Of a stretch of 64,000 nt of DNA, positions 12,067 to 23,833 are shown piece by piece. The translations under genes and the position numbers were made by a program. Numbering within the stretch: position 1 is the first letter of the stretch; every line of letters starts with the position of its first letter. Origin of the DNA: Bryum argenteum (taxonomy: Eukaryota; Streptophyta; Bryopsida; Bryales; Bryaceae); NCBI GenBank assembly GCA_037043015.1, contig CM073322.1, positions 15,511,601 through 15,575,600 of the forward strand. Reading direction: 5' to 3'. The notes beneath the pieces were generated by a model, which did no database searches, was not told the origin of the DNA, and saw only the letters and a program-made list of their open reading frames with translations.

Positions 12067-13350
12067 GGAAAAGTTTACATGAGGAGTCAAGTCCTACATG
12101 TGATTGAAAGAGGGAATAAATCTTCTCGATGTTAATGGTTCAATCATGTCCTGCAATTCTAAAAATGAACCAATCACGTTGAGAGGATTTTTGCCCTCAT
12201 TTGCCTCCATGTCCGTGACCTTGACTTTACATGTAGAGTGTCTCTAAGTAAGTAAAAGGGTCTTATTTCTTGTAATCTTCTCTTAAAATAACCTACTTTC
12301 AATGCAAAGTGAAAACATCTAATTTGTGACGTATATTAAAGAATGTAATTGTGAAATCTAAAATAGAACTTGTTTATGTATGTGTGAACAAATTTTAAAA
12401 CTACAAGTTCCTCACTATTTGCAAATCTATAATATCAAATATTGAAAGAAAAAAAAGTAAAAAAGAAGAAAAGAAAACCTCTATAAGAAAAAAAAGTTGT
12501 GCTTTGGAAGCCAATCAACTATATATAAAGAAACATGAAATTATCCTCTTAAATCATGTGTTTCTAGATGGATAAGGTGTATGTCTTTATAAATGTACTT
12601 TTATGTATAGTAAAACAATGTCAAAAGTTGGAAATTTTAAACTCTTGGTATTTTTGGTTCAATTTCTCATGGCAAAATTGTTACATAGTGATTTTTGTGA
12701 TGTTTATTAAATGATTTAGTTTTATATGTTGTTGATGTGTATTGTTATTCATATGGCTTATTGTGGTTTTCATTAACCCTTACCTTTTCAAGCCCCTTCA
12801 AGTAACTCTAAACCCCTCTACGGAATCTTGTTGTACAACTTTCAAGCTATGAGGAGGTTCCTAACTTTAATGACATTGCAGATTTCAAATCGTAAGATCT
12901 TGAAGTTGGTTCACCTATTTATGTACTTGGTTTAATTATTGGTTTTCAAAAAAGAATGTGCTTAATAACAAGAACTTATATAAGCTTTCACCACCCATGT
13001 TCGAGATTAATTGCTACGGGCTAGGAAGTTTTTAATCTTCAAGAGCAGAAATGAGTACTTTAAGCTTATTAGAAATTTTTGAGCCTTTAGAACGTAGAGG
13101 TGATAAAGGCTCATAAAAGATACAATTTTATCTATCTCGTTCAGTTTGCATGTCACCAATTTTTTGCTAATGAGTTTGCAAACCAATGTCAAAAAACTAC
13201 AATATATGGTGGTAAGTTGGACAACCAAAAAAAACAATTAAAATGTGAAGTGGCACAAAAAGTAACAAAACTTGGCTTTGCAAGGGTCACTTTGACATCT
13301 AAAAACATTTGTGGAAGTGCCTAGGAGGGCCCATTCTCTCAAAGGATAAA
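12067..13350. other. Intergenic, AT-rich, with an interspersed direct repeat
   Basis: Bases about 12095-12245 resemble 16988-17100 in the same orientation; both contain CAATCACGTTGAGAGGATTT and a GACTTTACATGTA-like block. No gene was recognised. Confidence 0.5.
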
Positions 13351-13540
13351 ACTCCCTCCATCTTTGAAAAAAACTAAGATATGGATTGAACATGTCTTAC
13401 AAAGAATCCGAGGTTTAATATTAATAAGTAATCCAAGCCATCTAAACCATATCCAACCACATTAAGGAGTACATCATGCCATCAAAGAAAATCCAACCAC
13501 TTTTGGTAAATTGTGGTTTTTTCAAAGAGAGAGAAGTGTT
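13351..13540. mobile_element. Stowaway-like MITE, copy 1
   Basis: About 190 bases with one end ACTCCCTCCATCTTTGAAAA and a weak inverted counterpart at the other end. The interior matches the copy at 17563-17742, including GTAATCCAA-CCAT and ACCATATCCAAC. The CTCCCTCCGTC-like terminus is typical of Tc1/mariner-derived Stowaway MITEs. Confidence 0.55.
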
Positions 13541-13944
13541 TCATTTGAATTTCCAACTAGTATGCCCTTACGGCGCTGCCACGTTCACTAAATAATTTTA
13601 TCATGCCCCTCTTATTTTTTCTACTAGATCTATAATTAGATTATTTTTGTAATTTTCTGTGATTTGGGGCCAAAATTACTTGAAATTTCAATATCACGAG
13701 ATCCGTCGAACGACTTTTGCCATTTGATTGTTTTCAACAACTCTTCAAAATAACCTACCTTTAACGACACCTCATGCAGCCCGATCCGACCGACGATGCC
13801 CGAGATCATGATGTCACATCCAAATGAAAACAAAACAAAACAATCTACCTTAAATAATAGATAACTTACATGGAATTAATCTCACGGGAAATCCCTTACA
13901 ACTGTGGTTGGCAAAATCCCCTCCGGAAGGGCTACTTCGGCCCC

Positions 13945-14818
13945 GTTTACATTAAGTTAGGGGTTGGATGGAAGGTTGGCCAGATTTGGCTTCAATCCCG
14001 CTCCAAATCCCGCTCCAAATTTTTTAAATTCTTCCATTCAACCTCAAGTAATATAAAGCCTTTGGGCCGGATTGAGGGCCAAATTTCCACTTAAACACTT
14101 TGGCCGGGCCAAGTAATGTAAAGCCTAAGAGCCAAATTTTGGGACCAAATTTGCAATTCATGTGCTCTGGGATTCTCAAATCTTCATTGGAAATTACCAA
14201 AATCTTTCATTTCATTTTCTCTTCTCTATTTTTATTTTAAATTGATTTTTAGGATTAATTCAATTTCAAAAAATAAAGACGGGAAGGCCGTAAAGTCTGC
14301 ATGAACAGAGGCATATTTGTATATATTTCAAAAAAAGAAAAAGAAAGAAACGAAAAGAAAACAAGAAAAGAAGAGGAAGGAAGGCCGCAAAGTCTGTATG
14401 AAAAGGGGCATAACACTAATAGATAATAATAATAATAATTTCAATGATTAAAAAATAAAACACGGGAAGGCCGCAGAGTCTATAATAAAAAAGTTTCAAA
14501 AAAATTTAAATTTTTTTTAAAAATCTTCAAGTTATTGACGGTTGAGATTTGGATGATTCGACGATGGAGCACCATGCAGCCATAGATGGGGACATTGGGC
14601 CACCAAAAATCTTGTTCCAATTGCTCCCTTGGGGCCGGAATGCCGGATGGTTTGAAGCGAGAACCATGCCACCTAAGTCGACATGTAGAATGAGTTGTGC
14701 TTCGAGCCAGCCCCAAATGTAAACCCTTGGGCCTGATTTTAAAGAATCGATTGAGCAATTCTATTGGTTGAAATTTAAAAAGTTCGGGCGGGCTCTGCAT
14801 CCGGTCCCAAATGTAAAC
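13945..14818. mobile_element. Possible non-autonomous DNA transposon with GTTTACATT ends
   Basis: The left boundary has CCCCGTTTACATT and the right boundary has AAATGTAAAC in inverse orientation. Similar AATGTAAA blocks recur inside. A motif GAAGGCCG(T/C)A-AGTCTG recurs three times at about 14283, 14380 and 14467. The terminal repeat is short and no clean target duplication was found, so the limits are tentative. Confidence 0.35.
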
Positions 14819-15098
14819 CACAATACAATAGCAATCCCCTTCTCATGCGCTTCACTTCACTTCTGTTGACGAAGGAGCCGTCGGAACACTGCAGTACGGC
14901 ACACGGTTCTCGAATGTCAAAGGCTATGATAGCTTCTCACTGCGTACCCACCATCTGTCCGGGCCAGGTCCTCTCTTTCTGCTTGTAAAACCTCATTTCG
15001 CAGCTCTCGTAATGCAGGTCTCTGGAATTAAGTTGGCTACGTGATCGATCTCTCAGGCTGATCAGCATTCCCTCACCGATCAGGAGCAGAATTCGATC

Positions 15099-15585
15099 AT
15101 GGCAAGGACCATGGCATTGGCGATGGTGGTGGTGATGATGGCGCTTGCGCAGGGCGCGATGGCCACCAATCACGTGGTGGGAGGCAAGTTTGGATGGCAT
15201 TTCACTCAAGTACAAGGCATCCGCAGATTTTTCTATCAGAATTGGGCAGCCAGGGATGCCCCTTTTCACCTCGGCGACACTCTTGGTATCGACGTGCACT
15301 CTAATCTCCTCTGATATTCGAGTATTGCTAGCTTTTCATGTCTCTTACATGATGTGGGTCTGTGCAGAGTTCAACTACAGGCCTGGCGACAAGATCGTGA
15401 GAGTGGAAGAAGATGGCTTTCACTCATGCGAGTCTTCCAGCAGTTCGTGGTCTGTTGGCAGCGAGGGTCACTCGGTGTTTGCACTCGCACCGCCTGCCGT
15501 CCAAGCCGAGCGAGTCTACTTCATCGACACAGACAAAGTTAGGTGCACTTTAGGCATGAGGTTCTACATCGACGTCGTTGCGTAA
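15099..15585 (+). CDS. Phytocyanin, early-nodulin-like type without copper ligands, two exons
   Basis: This is a small secreted cupredoxin-fold protein. Exons 15099-15285 and 15368-15585 join in frame (phase 1) to give 134 residues. The intron falls right after GDTL, the classic phytocyanin intron site. An N-terminal signal peptide (about residues 1-22) precedes a plastocyanin-like domain. The two disulphide cysteines are present (HSCESS and VRCTLGM). At the blue-copper ligand positions the family His, Cys and His are replaced: GDKIV where a His is expected, and DTDKVRC in place of the usual CG-PGHC. The protein is therefore expected not to bind copper, like plant ENODLs, which sit at the cell surface and are often linked to arabinogalactan function. 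No clear GPI tail is seen. Confidence 0.82.
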
Positions 15586-16714
15586 TTTGTCCATGCAGAG
15601 CCTTGTGATGCCATTGCATCACGAGCTTGCCGTAGCTAGAATTGTTTCCAAGAGTCTAGCTAGCTTAGTCGTTGCGGAATGGACCGAGGGACTTGTGATT
15701 TGGAGAGCCAGAATTGTATGTAACGCCTCCAGGGTTTATACGAACTAATAACTGTGCGGGAGTAGGCCGATTGATGACTGTCTGTGATGGATCTTCTAAT
15801 TGACGAAATAAACTTTGTGGTAGTTTTAAATGATCGAATGGCTTTAATTTGTCTCACCACTCCATGTAATGTTGAAAAAGCATTGCGCGTTCTGCAGAGA
15901 GCAAGATTTCACACAATGCTTTTGGGTGTACTAAATGTTTTCTATGATGAATCAAGATGTATCGTAATGATGAATGTGAATTAGATTATAAAAATGTGAA
16001 AATAGACAAGTGATAAGGGTGAACAATTTGTGCAGGTTAAGTATGTTAAGTAGTGGATGCAAGTAAGAGGTTCCAAGATCTGTAACCACCTATTATGAAT
16101 TAGTGAGTTGAAAACTTGAAATAACTATAAATAACGTGGAAGTATGTTAGGGTGAACCAAAAAGTACATTCCTGAGGACAAGAACCGTAAATTTTTTTGC
16201 TTCAAATCCCACTAAGTACATCTTTCAAGGTCTTATTTGCAAATTGGTACTCAAAAGTAGATTAATGAACCGTCCACAACTTTTTGTCTTGGCCATACCA
16301 AACTCATGTGCTTTTTTTACCTATCTTGGAATTCTCATTTTTGCTCATCAAATCCTAATCACTTTCACTTCGTACAGTAAATAAATCATAAAATTCATTT
16401 GTGCTTAAGAATCTTATGGGCCCTGTAAAAACGCAAAATCATTGAATTTAAATATCGTCGGGTAGTCCAATGGCCAATCAGAAGGCTGTAGGCAAGTCCA
16501 ACAGTTAGCCTATCTATTGGGAAAGGGCGGCCGTGATCAATCGCAGAGACACCATGTAATCGCGCACGACCCGTCTTGAGACCACTCGGCTGAATGGCTG
16601 CCGCTTGATCAAACGACGGATTGACTTTGGATGGCATAAATGCAGCAATGTCGATGATCCAACAATAGAATCTGCTTTGTAGCTCTCATTGTAATGAACT
16701 TTTCACTTATATTT
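15586..16714. other. Intergenic and 3' flank of the phytocyanin gene
   Basis: It includes the probable 3' UTR of the phytocyanin gene. No other gene or clear repeat was recognised. Confidence 0.5.
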
Positions 16715-16994
16715 TGATGTCAAACTGGTCACCTCCTTGTGAAGTATTCAAAAAGTGAAATTATACAATTTAAATCACAATTTGTATGAGTGAATTTGTG
16801 CTTTGAAAGGATTGTGGTAGGTTGGTTGGGGTTGTACATAACCTTGTAGGAGGTTGCAAGCTCATTATTGATTGGTTCACTCATGATGCCCAAGTTCAAA
16901 AAGTGCACTATTCATGATGCCCAAGTCCAAGATGTTGTGATTCAATTTTGGGTTGCCCATTTCAGACCCCATGGGCGTCTAAGGGTTAATGTGA
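16715..16994 (-). repeat. Interspersed repeat, copy 2 of an inverted pair, next to a TTAA-type end
   Basis: The reverse complement of 16724-16976 matches 10066-10322. Immediately outside it the sequence reads GGGCGTCTAAGGGTTAA, the same terminal signature as the TTAA-ended elements. It is probably one end of a decayed member; the other end was not found. Confidence 0.6.
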
Positions 16995-17562
16995 TTGGTT
17001 TATTTTTTGAGGTACAAGAAATGGACCAATCACGTTGAGAGGATTTTTCCTCTTGACGGCCCCATGTACGACTTGACTTTCCATGTAAAGCGTCCCTCAT
17101 ATATACTTACAAAGTTTATTTGGTGGATTTTGTTAATAACAATTTAGATTATTATCGGTACAGTTTTGGTAATTTTGTAATTTTTTGTTCATTTACTTCT
17201 CTTTGAACTACGGAATATGAAAAGACTGATGTAACAACTTTAGTCGTCTCTCTATCACCCTTTTCCAATTTTTAAAATGATTTACTTCAATAATTTTTTT
17301 GTTAAGGATAAGGGTCAATAATAAGTTACCATGAGAAAAGGGTTGATTCAAAGGGATGCCATAGAAAATTTGTAAGGGGCCAAAGGGCTTCCATCCATTT
17401 ACGATGACCTTTCATCGATAATTTGAAGACATCTCTAAAAAAAACTAACAAAATTCAAACTTTTTTGACCCTTGAGGAAGATTCTTAATTCAAATTTTCT
17501 TACACATTGTGCAAGGAAGGAATATGAAACACATCCTTTGTGTGTTGTCGATGGCAAAATAT

Positions 17563-17742
17563 TGCCTCTGTCTCTAAAAAAATACCATGACACCAGCCTC
17601 ATAATAATATCAAGATTTGAGACATATGAGTAATCCAAACCATGTATACCATATCCAACAATATCAATGAGTAATCTAGACCATCAAGAAAAATTAACCA
17701 TTTTTAGCAAATCATGATGTTTTTTAAGAGACGGAGGAAGTA
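17563..17742. mobile_element. Stowaway-like MITE, copy 2
   Basis: A 180-base element with terminal inverted repeats: TGCCTCTGTCTCTAAAAAAA on the left and TTTTTTAAGAGACGGAGGAA on the right. The interior matches 13351-13540. It is non-coding and probably mobilised by a Tc1/mariner transposase. Confidence 0.7.
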
Positions 17743-18380
17743 TTTGATTTTCTTTCATTATTTTAATCGTGCATCTCTAAATTCCAAGTTTCAAAATAGT
17801 TTTGAGTTTTGTTTTCTTCTGGTCAAGATTATAAAATGCTCCTACTCACCATTTAAGTTTGTAAGTCAATCTTTTCGAAGCAAATTGAATTTGACACATT
17901 TCAAAATTTTTATATTTTTTTTCACCGAGGTGATGAAGGTTTTAGAGACATGATTTTTGACCAGATTTTTTAGCATGCCCTCAAATTACTAAGGCTTTGT
18001 GAAACGAATGTGTTAGAAGAAGGTTTGAAGCTACATGCAAATTCTTTGCTCTAGACATCGTCTACTTTCTAGTGGAGCTTAAAAGACTTTTGCCTCTACT
18101 TTGCATGTTTTGATCTTGAAAGAGAATGGCAAAACACTTACTAATGAACGTGCTTCATCTATTACTGGTAAGAAATAAGATGTTATGGTCAAAAGTACAA
18201 GATTATTATAAATAAATTATATGTGACTCAATTAATCCATGGGTGTATATACTTTTTTTTAGTTATCTTGAACTTTGCAAGTCCAAAATCAACTCAAAAA
18301 TTTAAGGGTATTCAAAATAAATTATTGTATTTTTCACTTCTTTACAAATCTTTTCTTGGTGTAATAAGCTACACTATAGC
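17743..18380. other. Intergenic, AT-rich, no gene seen
   Basis: Open stretches here are short and low in complexity (F/K/L/S-rich). They show no family features. Confidence 0.45.
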
Positions 18381-18466
18381 TTAACCCCTAAAGATCCTTG
18401 TGTGTTTTTGGGAGCTTGAAACCATAAAACTCCAATTCTCTACCTCTATGCATTTCAATGGGTGCG

Positions 18467-18502
<36 letters not shown>

Positions 18503-18974
18503 ACTTCCAACCGTAAGATCTTGTACCTAAGCCAATTTTCAGTAAGTGATTTAAAAATTGACCGTTGGATGTTTACCATTTGAGAGATCATAACATCTAA
18601 AGTTTGTCTACAAAGTTCTTTTGGGCATTGTTGAGATTTTTTGACACTTTTGGAGGCTGCCCTTGTAAAATTGGTACTCTTTAAGACTTGGAGCCCTTTA
18701 CAACTTAAGTAGTAATTTGGTCATGAATTTATTTCCAAAAAAAATCTCAAAAAAATACTAAATTTAAACTGCTCTAGTTTGGCTCGTAGAACAAGAATTA
18801 TCGTAGAAGACTCAAAATTTGGAATTTGGCTTTGCAAATTTTACAACATACACTTGGCAGTATAGGGAGCACCCATTAAAAAATTTAGGCAAAAATATTA
18901 CTTTTAACCTATTCATCTAGGCTGCCCAAAATAGCAAAAGCCCGATTTGGTCCTCTTGGATATTTAGGGGTTGA
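18381..18974. mobile_element. TTAA-ended non-autonomous DNA transposon, copy 2 (about 594 bp)
   Basis: The left end is TTAACCCCTAAAGATCC. The right end, ATATTTAGGGGTTGA, is its decayed inverse. The element holds a run of about 28 A residues near 18472-18499. No protein is encoded. Confidence 0.6.
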
Positions 18975-19054
18975 AAGATCAACAAAAAATAAGAGGACAA
19001 AAAAAAAATATAGCAATTTATTTTGATGTTGTTATAAGCACCATTTAAACAAAT

Positions 19055-19196
19055 ACTCTTTTATCATTAGGGACAAGTCATTACGGATGTTACCTTTTTA
19101 CTGCAATTTTAGTACAATTTCAGACACTCTTTTATCATTAGGGACAAGTCATTATGGATGTTACCTTCTTACTACAATTTTAGTACAATTTTATTG
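19055..19196 (+). repeat. Two-copy tandem repeat, 71-bp unit
   Basis: Copies start at 19055 and 19126. Each begins ACTCTTTTATCATTAGGGAC and differs from the other at only a few bases. The region is non-coding. Confidence 0.85.
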
Positions 19197-19443
19197 CAAC
19201 TGTACTAAAATTTAAAAGCTTTCAATAAATATGCAAGACAAAAGTTTCAAAATCTGCATTGATTTTTAGTCAGAAGGTACTCAAATTAGGCATGCTCGAA
19301 GTTGTAAGAGAGCTGGCCCTGGTTTGTTTTGGAAGTGTAATGAAAAAATAATTCTCTCCATAAATAAAAAAATCTTTGATTTGAGATTGAAAACATTGAG
19401 ACAAACTATAGGTTGTATTTATGTAACAAAGGAAATCTAAATA

Positions 19444-19510
19444 TACTCCCTTTGTCTCAGGTTAGAGTTAAGAGAACTTATGTATTAGACATTACTGGAC
19501 AAAGGGAGTA
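19444..19510. mobile_element. Very short Stowaway-like foldback (67 bp)
   Basis: TACTCCCTTTGTCTCA on the left and GGACAAAGGGAGTA on the right form near-perfect inverted ends. The ends match the Stowaway terminal motif; the element may be an internally deleted remnant. Confidence 0.55.
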
Positions 19511-19514
19511 ATTT

Positions 19515-20439
19515 AAGTTTGAAGACCCATAACCACTTCATCCAAACTCCTTTTGGAATAAAATTACTTGATTCAGGTCCCAAATCAAGTTTAGTTTGTG
19601 TGGTAAGAATTGCAGATTTATTCAACAAAGTAAAATATAGTGGCATGCATTTTAGTGTATGCAATTTTTGTATTGGGTTTCAAGCATAGGGCATGTTTTA
19701 CCATTACAAGCCAATGATGAGAAATCTGATTTTAGTTTTTGATGACTTTGCTTTGCATAAGTATGATCTTAAGATGAATTCCAACAACTTCGTAGTTGGA
19801 TATTTTTTGTTTTGACTTGTTTAGGTATTAACTTTGTAATGATGTGTCTATCTTGAAAAAGTAAAAAATGATGATTTTTGAGGAGTTGACTCTCCTTCAA
19901 CGACTATTTGATTTTATCTTTTTTTGTTGATTTGAATTCCAATTTGAATCTAGTTCTTGTAATAGAAACCTTAAATTCGTCCAAGATGTGGATAAGAAAT
20001 GGCGATCATGCATTTTTGTACATGGGGTCTAGCTTTGGACATTTTTTCCTTTGCAAATTTGGCGCAGCTTAAACCATTGCAAGGCCATTATTTGCACAAA
20101 AATATTTTCTCAATTAAAAAAAAGTCCAAGGGGGTCATTTTGATGAAGGTAAACAACTCTCTCATTGGTGGATTCCTCATTGCAATAAGTCTATTGGTAC
20201 CATTTTTACTTTGAAGTGAAAATGATAAAATTTTGTGATTTTTTTCGAAATAATAATACGTCATGATCTTGTAATCTTTGAGGCCTCATAACTCAAAGTT
20301 TGACCCACATGACCAACCCTAATTCTACTACAATATTAGACAATTGACATCTAAATATCTCAATTTAATTTTCACTAATGGTACTCAGATCACAATCATG
20401 TGTCACAGTAAAAAGACCTGGGGGCATTTAGGAATTTAA
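19515..20439. mobile_element. Decayed relative of the 11087-12066 TTAA-ended element
   Basis: Long blocks are shared with 11087-12066 in the same order and orientation, for example CAAATCAAGTCTAGTTTGTG against CAAATCAAGTTTAGTTTGTG, and the segment around AAGCATAGGGCATGT. The right end GGGGCATTTAGGAATTTAA is a worn version of the family end. The left end is lost or overprinted by the small foldback at 19444-19510. Confidence 0.65.
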
Positions 20440-20672
20440 GAAAGTATAATAAAATAATGACTAAGAGGTAAGAAACATGTAATTATGATATGTACCCAAT
20501 CGAATAAGCAACACGGCTTATCCCGGGCCATTTGAAATTCGTGCCTTCACATAGCTTTCTACTAAATTCCCCATGCACGAAAATTGCTTACAACAATAAC
20601 ATCATGTTGATTTTCTGTGCTGAAAATTGCGCCATTATTACCTTACTATACTTAGTAGTCACTCTAGTAGTG

Positions 20673-20896
20673 ACTACACTAAATTTGATAATTAGTGTTA
20701 AATACACTAATTTACATGAATATGTTATAAGTTTTTACTGTTGTTCAATAATTTTACCCACTATATTGGCCAAGATGGGGTCCTTATATAGTATCAGAAT
20801 CCATGCTCTTGTTAAATTTTTTTAAACAAAAGTAAAAACCTATAGCATTTTAAAATCTTATAATAATCTAACACTAATTATCAAATTTAGTGTAGT
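20673..20896. mobile_element. 224-bp MITE with perfect 28-bp inverted ends, just upstream of a gene
   Basis: Bases 20673-20700 and 20869-20896 are perfect reverse complements; the outer part reads ACTACACTAAATTTGATAAT. The CACTA core suggests, but does not prove, a CACTA/EnSpm link, because no clear 3-base target duplication was seen. A separate 9-base-arm hairpin abuts it at 20656-20678. The element ends about 170 bases before the start codon at 21066. Confidence 0.75.
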
Positions 20897-21065
20897 GAGC
20901 CATGACTGAACCTTGCGTCAGGTTTGAGCAGTCCGGCTCAACCAGGTGGAGGACACGTCACAAAAGGAATATCTACACCGTAAGTAGATCCACCAAACCG
21001 TCCACATGGAGAGAGAATAGGATGCCTCCCGGGGGCAAGGGAGCTCTATTCGAAAGCAGCCAGCT

Positions 21066-23800
21066 ATGGCGGAGATGGAAGAAGACGCACCACTTCCCGG
21101 CGTCATTGCGCCCAGCACTTTCCCTGTGAGTTAATCGCTTCGTCTTAACTGCTAATTCCACTTTTCATTGCTCAAATCCGCTTTTGATCGCCGTCTTTTT
21201 CAATGCTTGCGGTAACTTAAATGGTCGCCATTTTTACAATCGAACGCTCTTACATCTCTGTTATCAAACTCCCCTTTTAACTGCACTCCTCTTTCGATTG
21301 ATTTTGTGTGAAACTTTCTGATTTTCACATTACTCTGGTTAATTTGAACTTGTTTTTAAGTCGAAAAGCATCATTTTTTTCGCGATCCTCATGCCAGATT
21401 GTAGCCGTGAAGTTGTTTGTGCATGTATGAGGTTTTGAGAATCCTGTTTCGTAGTTAGGGTTAGTGCAGGGCGAAGCAATTGATGTCCTTGGCTCTTTGT
21501 TGGAAGTTGACAATGCAAGAGTCTTCCTACATGCAGCTAAGGGGATGTTTTGTTGTTAGATAACAGCCTGTTTTATTGACGAACATTTGAAGTGTCGTCT
21601 TTCATGCAGCTTAGGGGATGTTTTTTTGTTAGATGATAGCCAGTTCGATCGAAACTACATTTGTTTGATGACAATGTCTTGCAGGGAACGATGGTAAAGT
21701 GTTTTAAAGTTCCAGTTTGCAGATATAAAGGACCAGTTTCTAGAGTTTGAATGTTCCTGCTAGCTGTAAAACATGTGTTCTCCCGCGGACAAGTTTGATG
21801 TAAGGAAGTGTGCACCGCGTTGGTCAGTATATTCTGTTTGTCGTAGAGAGTGGGAATTGGTTTGGCGACCATATCACTGTGCTTAGTTATGCAATTTAGC
21901 ATAGGAGCATCTAGTACCATTATCGTTTCATATGAACCACTTGGTGTGTTTCCATGTTCTCGAAGTGCCGATCCTTACTTTTAGCTCTGCTTTGCATTCA
22001 TAGATGACTTACATGGGCCTTTCGTGGTTAATATATGCTACCACAGCAAGAGATATATGAAATTAGTTCGAATGCTCTGGTTGTGCATGCACCTCCAAGA
22101 AGGCCGGATGCTCTAACTTCTTGTGGTAATTGCAGTTTGTAGAGGTAACAGGTCCGGATGGCAAGAAGAAGAGATTCGCGAAAGGAACGCGAGCGGGCTT
22201 CGCTGTGGAGAGGTTCAATAAGCTGATCCCCAATGATTCCAAGCCTGTCGTATGCATCCAGGCATTCAAGGAGGGAGAGGAACCCATCGAGTATGGACCT
22301 GATGTGGAGCTTATGTTATATGACCCGGCGTGGACTTTGCAATCTGTCTCAGAATGTAAGTTGAAGTACTCTCAGCCACTCCTCTTGGACACCCTAGAAA
22401 TATTAAATCGTTTGATTGATTTTATGAAAGTTTACGGTCAATCTTGCATACTATCCATTTTTCGAGGAGTCGTTGACAAAGTGTACACTGATGATACGGG
22501 CCATTTATATTTTCTTGGACTTCACGTGCCCTGGTTGTATGTTGTCGCATCGCAAACAAAATTCTCACCTTTAACGTTGTATAAAACATCTGAGAGTTGC
22601 AATTATGGAGTTTTGTTTGTAGATGAACAATTTGTAACAATTTGTGGAACAGGCAAACCTCGTCGAAAGAGCAAAGTTGCTGCTGAACAAAGTGTCAAGA
22701 AATGATCAAAATACCTTCTTATGTATATTTGCAAGAGGTGTGCTATGTTTTATATTATACACTTGAGATAGCTTACCTTACCAGGTGCTAAATATTGTGC
22801 TATTACTTCCTAACTTCACTCTTTTCTACGTGGAACGATTGCCATACGTAAATTCTGAACTAAACATACACATGATTTTCTATCTTGAGGATCATAATTA
22901 TCGTTCATCGTCATCCTATCAACATATTTGTTGTTGGATGTGATGTAGATGTGTTTCCAATCCCTGAGGTAAATGATATAACTGCGGAGGTAGGAACAGA
23001 AACCATACAGACACGAACTGTAAAGGAGGAGCTGTACAAGTGGAGCCCTTCTAGTCAGGCCCCTTGGGAGATAGATGAAGGTAACCTGCAATTTGTGTAA
23101 ACTTTTCACTCGTGTCGTGTTCGTCACAACCGTATGTCATTGCATCTTGGGAATTTTTTGCATGCTGGTTCTACCAGTAAGTTTCAGTTGTTAATGCCGT
23201 GATTCACGCACTGTATTGTAAGAATGAAGTCATCGCAGAATCGAATGCCCTGTGAAACGTACTAATGCTTGAAGATGTACAGATGTAGCGAAGACTCTAT
23301 TGGACAAATCGGCTCCACTACCTGGTGACTTAAGAGTAAGTACACCACATGACATGAGCCTTCCAGTATTGACTTTAGCTCTTATCTTGATATTTATAGA
23401 CCTCTCAACACTATAGCCTTGTTCGTCGTTTTCACTCTGCAATATCATTGTACTGCGAGGTCGAATTAGCTTTCTGTTGAGCGCTGAATGAATGCCCTAA
23501 TCGAGCTTTTGTGCAAAATCTAAGGAGTGGCTAGTTTTCCAGTGATGTTTATCTCATTTGACTTTTTGAAGTCCAGCTTCGGCAGTGGGTAACTCGTGCT
23601 TTACCTTTTTTCAGGGCTGGGAGGAGTTTTACCCGGGAGGAGTGCTTCCTGAAGGTGGCAAACAGGAATGTACACCTGAATACTTCTTCAAGGTGCTTCT
23701 GATGTTTCTATGCATTTTCGGCTTTGCTGGTGCTCTTGGTTATTTTCTAGAGAGAATGCCAGAAATGCTACCGAAATACAACACTATAGAGCCATCATAG
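21066..23800 (+). CDS. Unrecognised single-pass membrane protein, five exons
   Basis: Exons 21066-21125, 22136-22355, 22949-23080, 23283-23335 and 23615-23800 have matching phases and GT-AG borders. They give a 216-residue protein. The first Met follows an in-frame stop about 50 bases upstream. I do not recognise the family. The N-terminus is acidic (MAEMEEDAPLPG). A Lys/Arg-rich segment after FVEVTGPDGKKKRF, a central region with YGPDVELMLYDPAWTLQ, and one hydrophobic helix near the C-terminus (VLLMFLCIFGFAGALGYFL) follow, with a short tail. GWEEFYPGGVLPEGG precedes the helix. The reading looks strongly coding and conserved, so a real gene is likely. Plastid or mitochondrial location is possible, but no clear transit peptide is seen. 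An out-of-frame ATG at 21020 overlaps the start. Intron 2 stays open in frame for about 350 bases. Confidence 0.78.
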
Positions 23801-23833
23801 ATCGCCAACACTATAGAGCCATCATAGATCGCC
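23780..23833 (+). repeat. 27-bp tandem duplication spanning a stop codon
   Basis: The segment starting AACACTATAGAGCCATCATA occurs twice head to tail. The stop codon of the upstream gene lies in the first copy, so the protein end is unchanged and the 3' UTR was lengthened. Confidence 0.9.

Noticed and set aside
13007-13324. Overlapping open frames on both strands
   Set aside because: AT-rich DNA with Lys/Phe/Leu bias only; nothing supports a gene.
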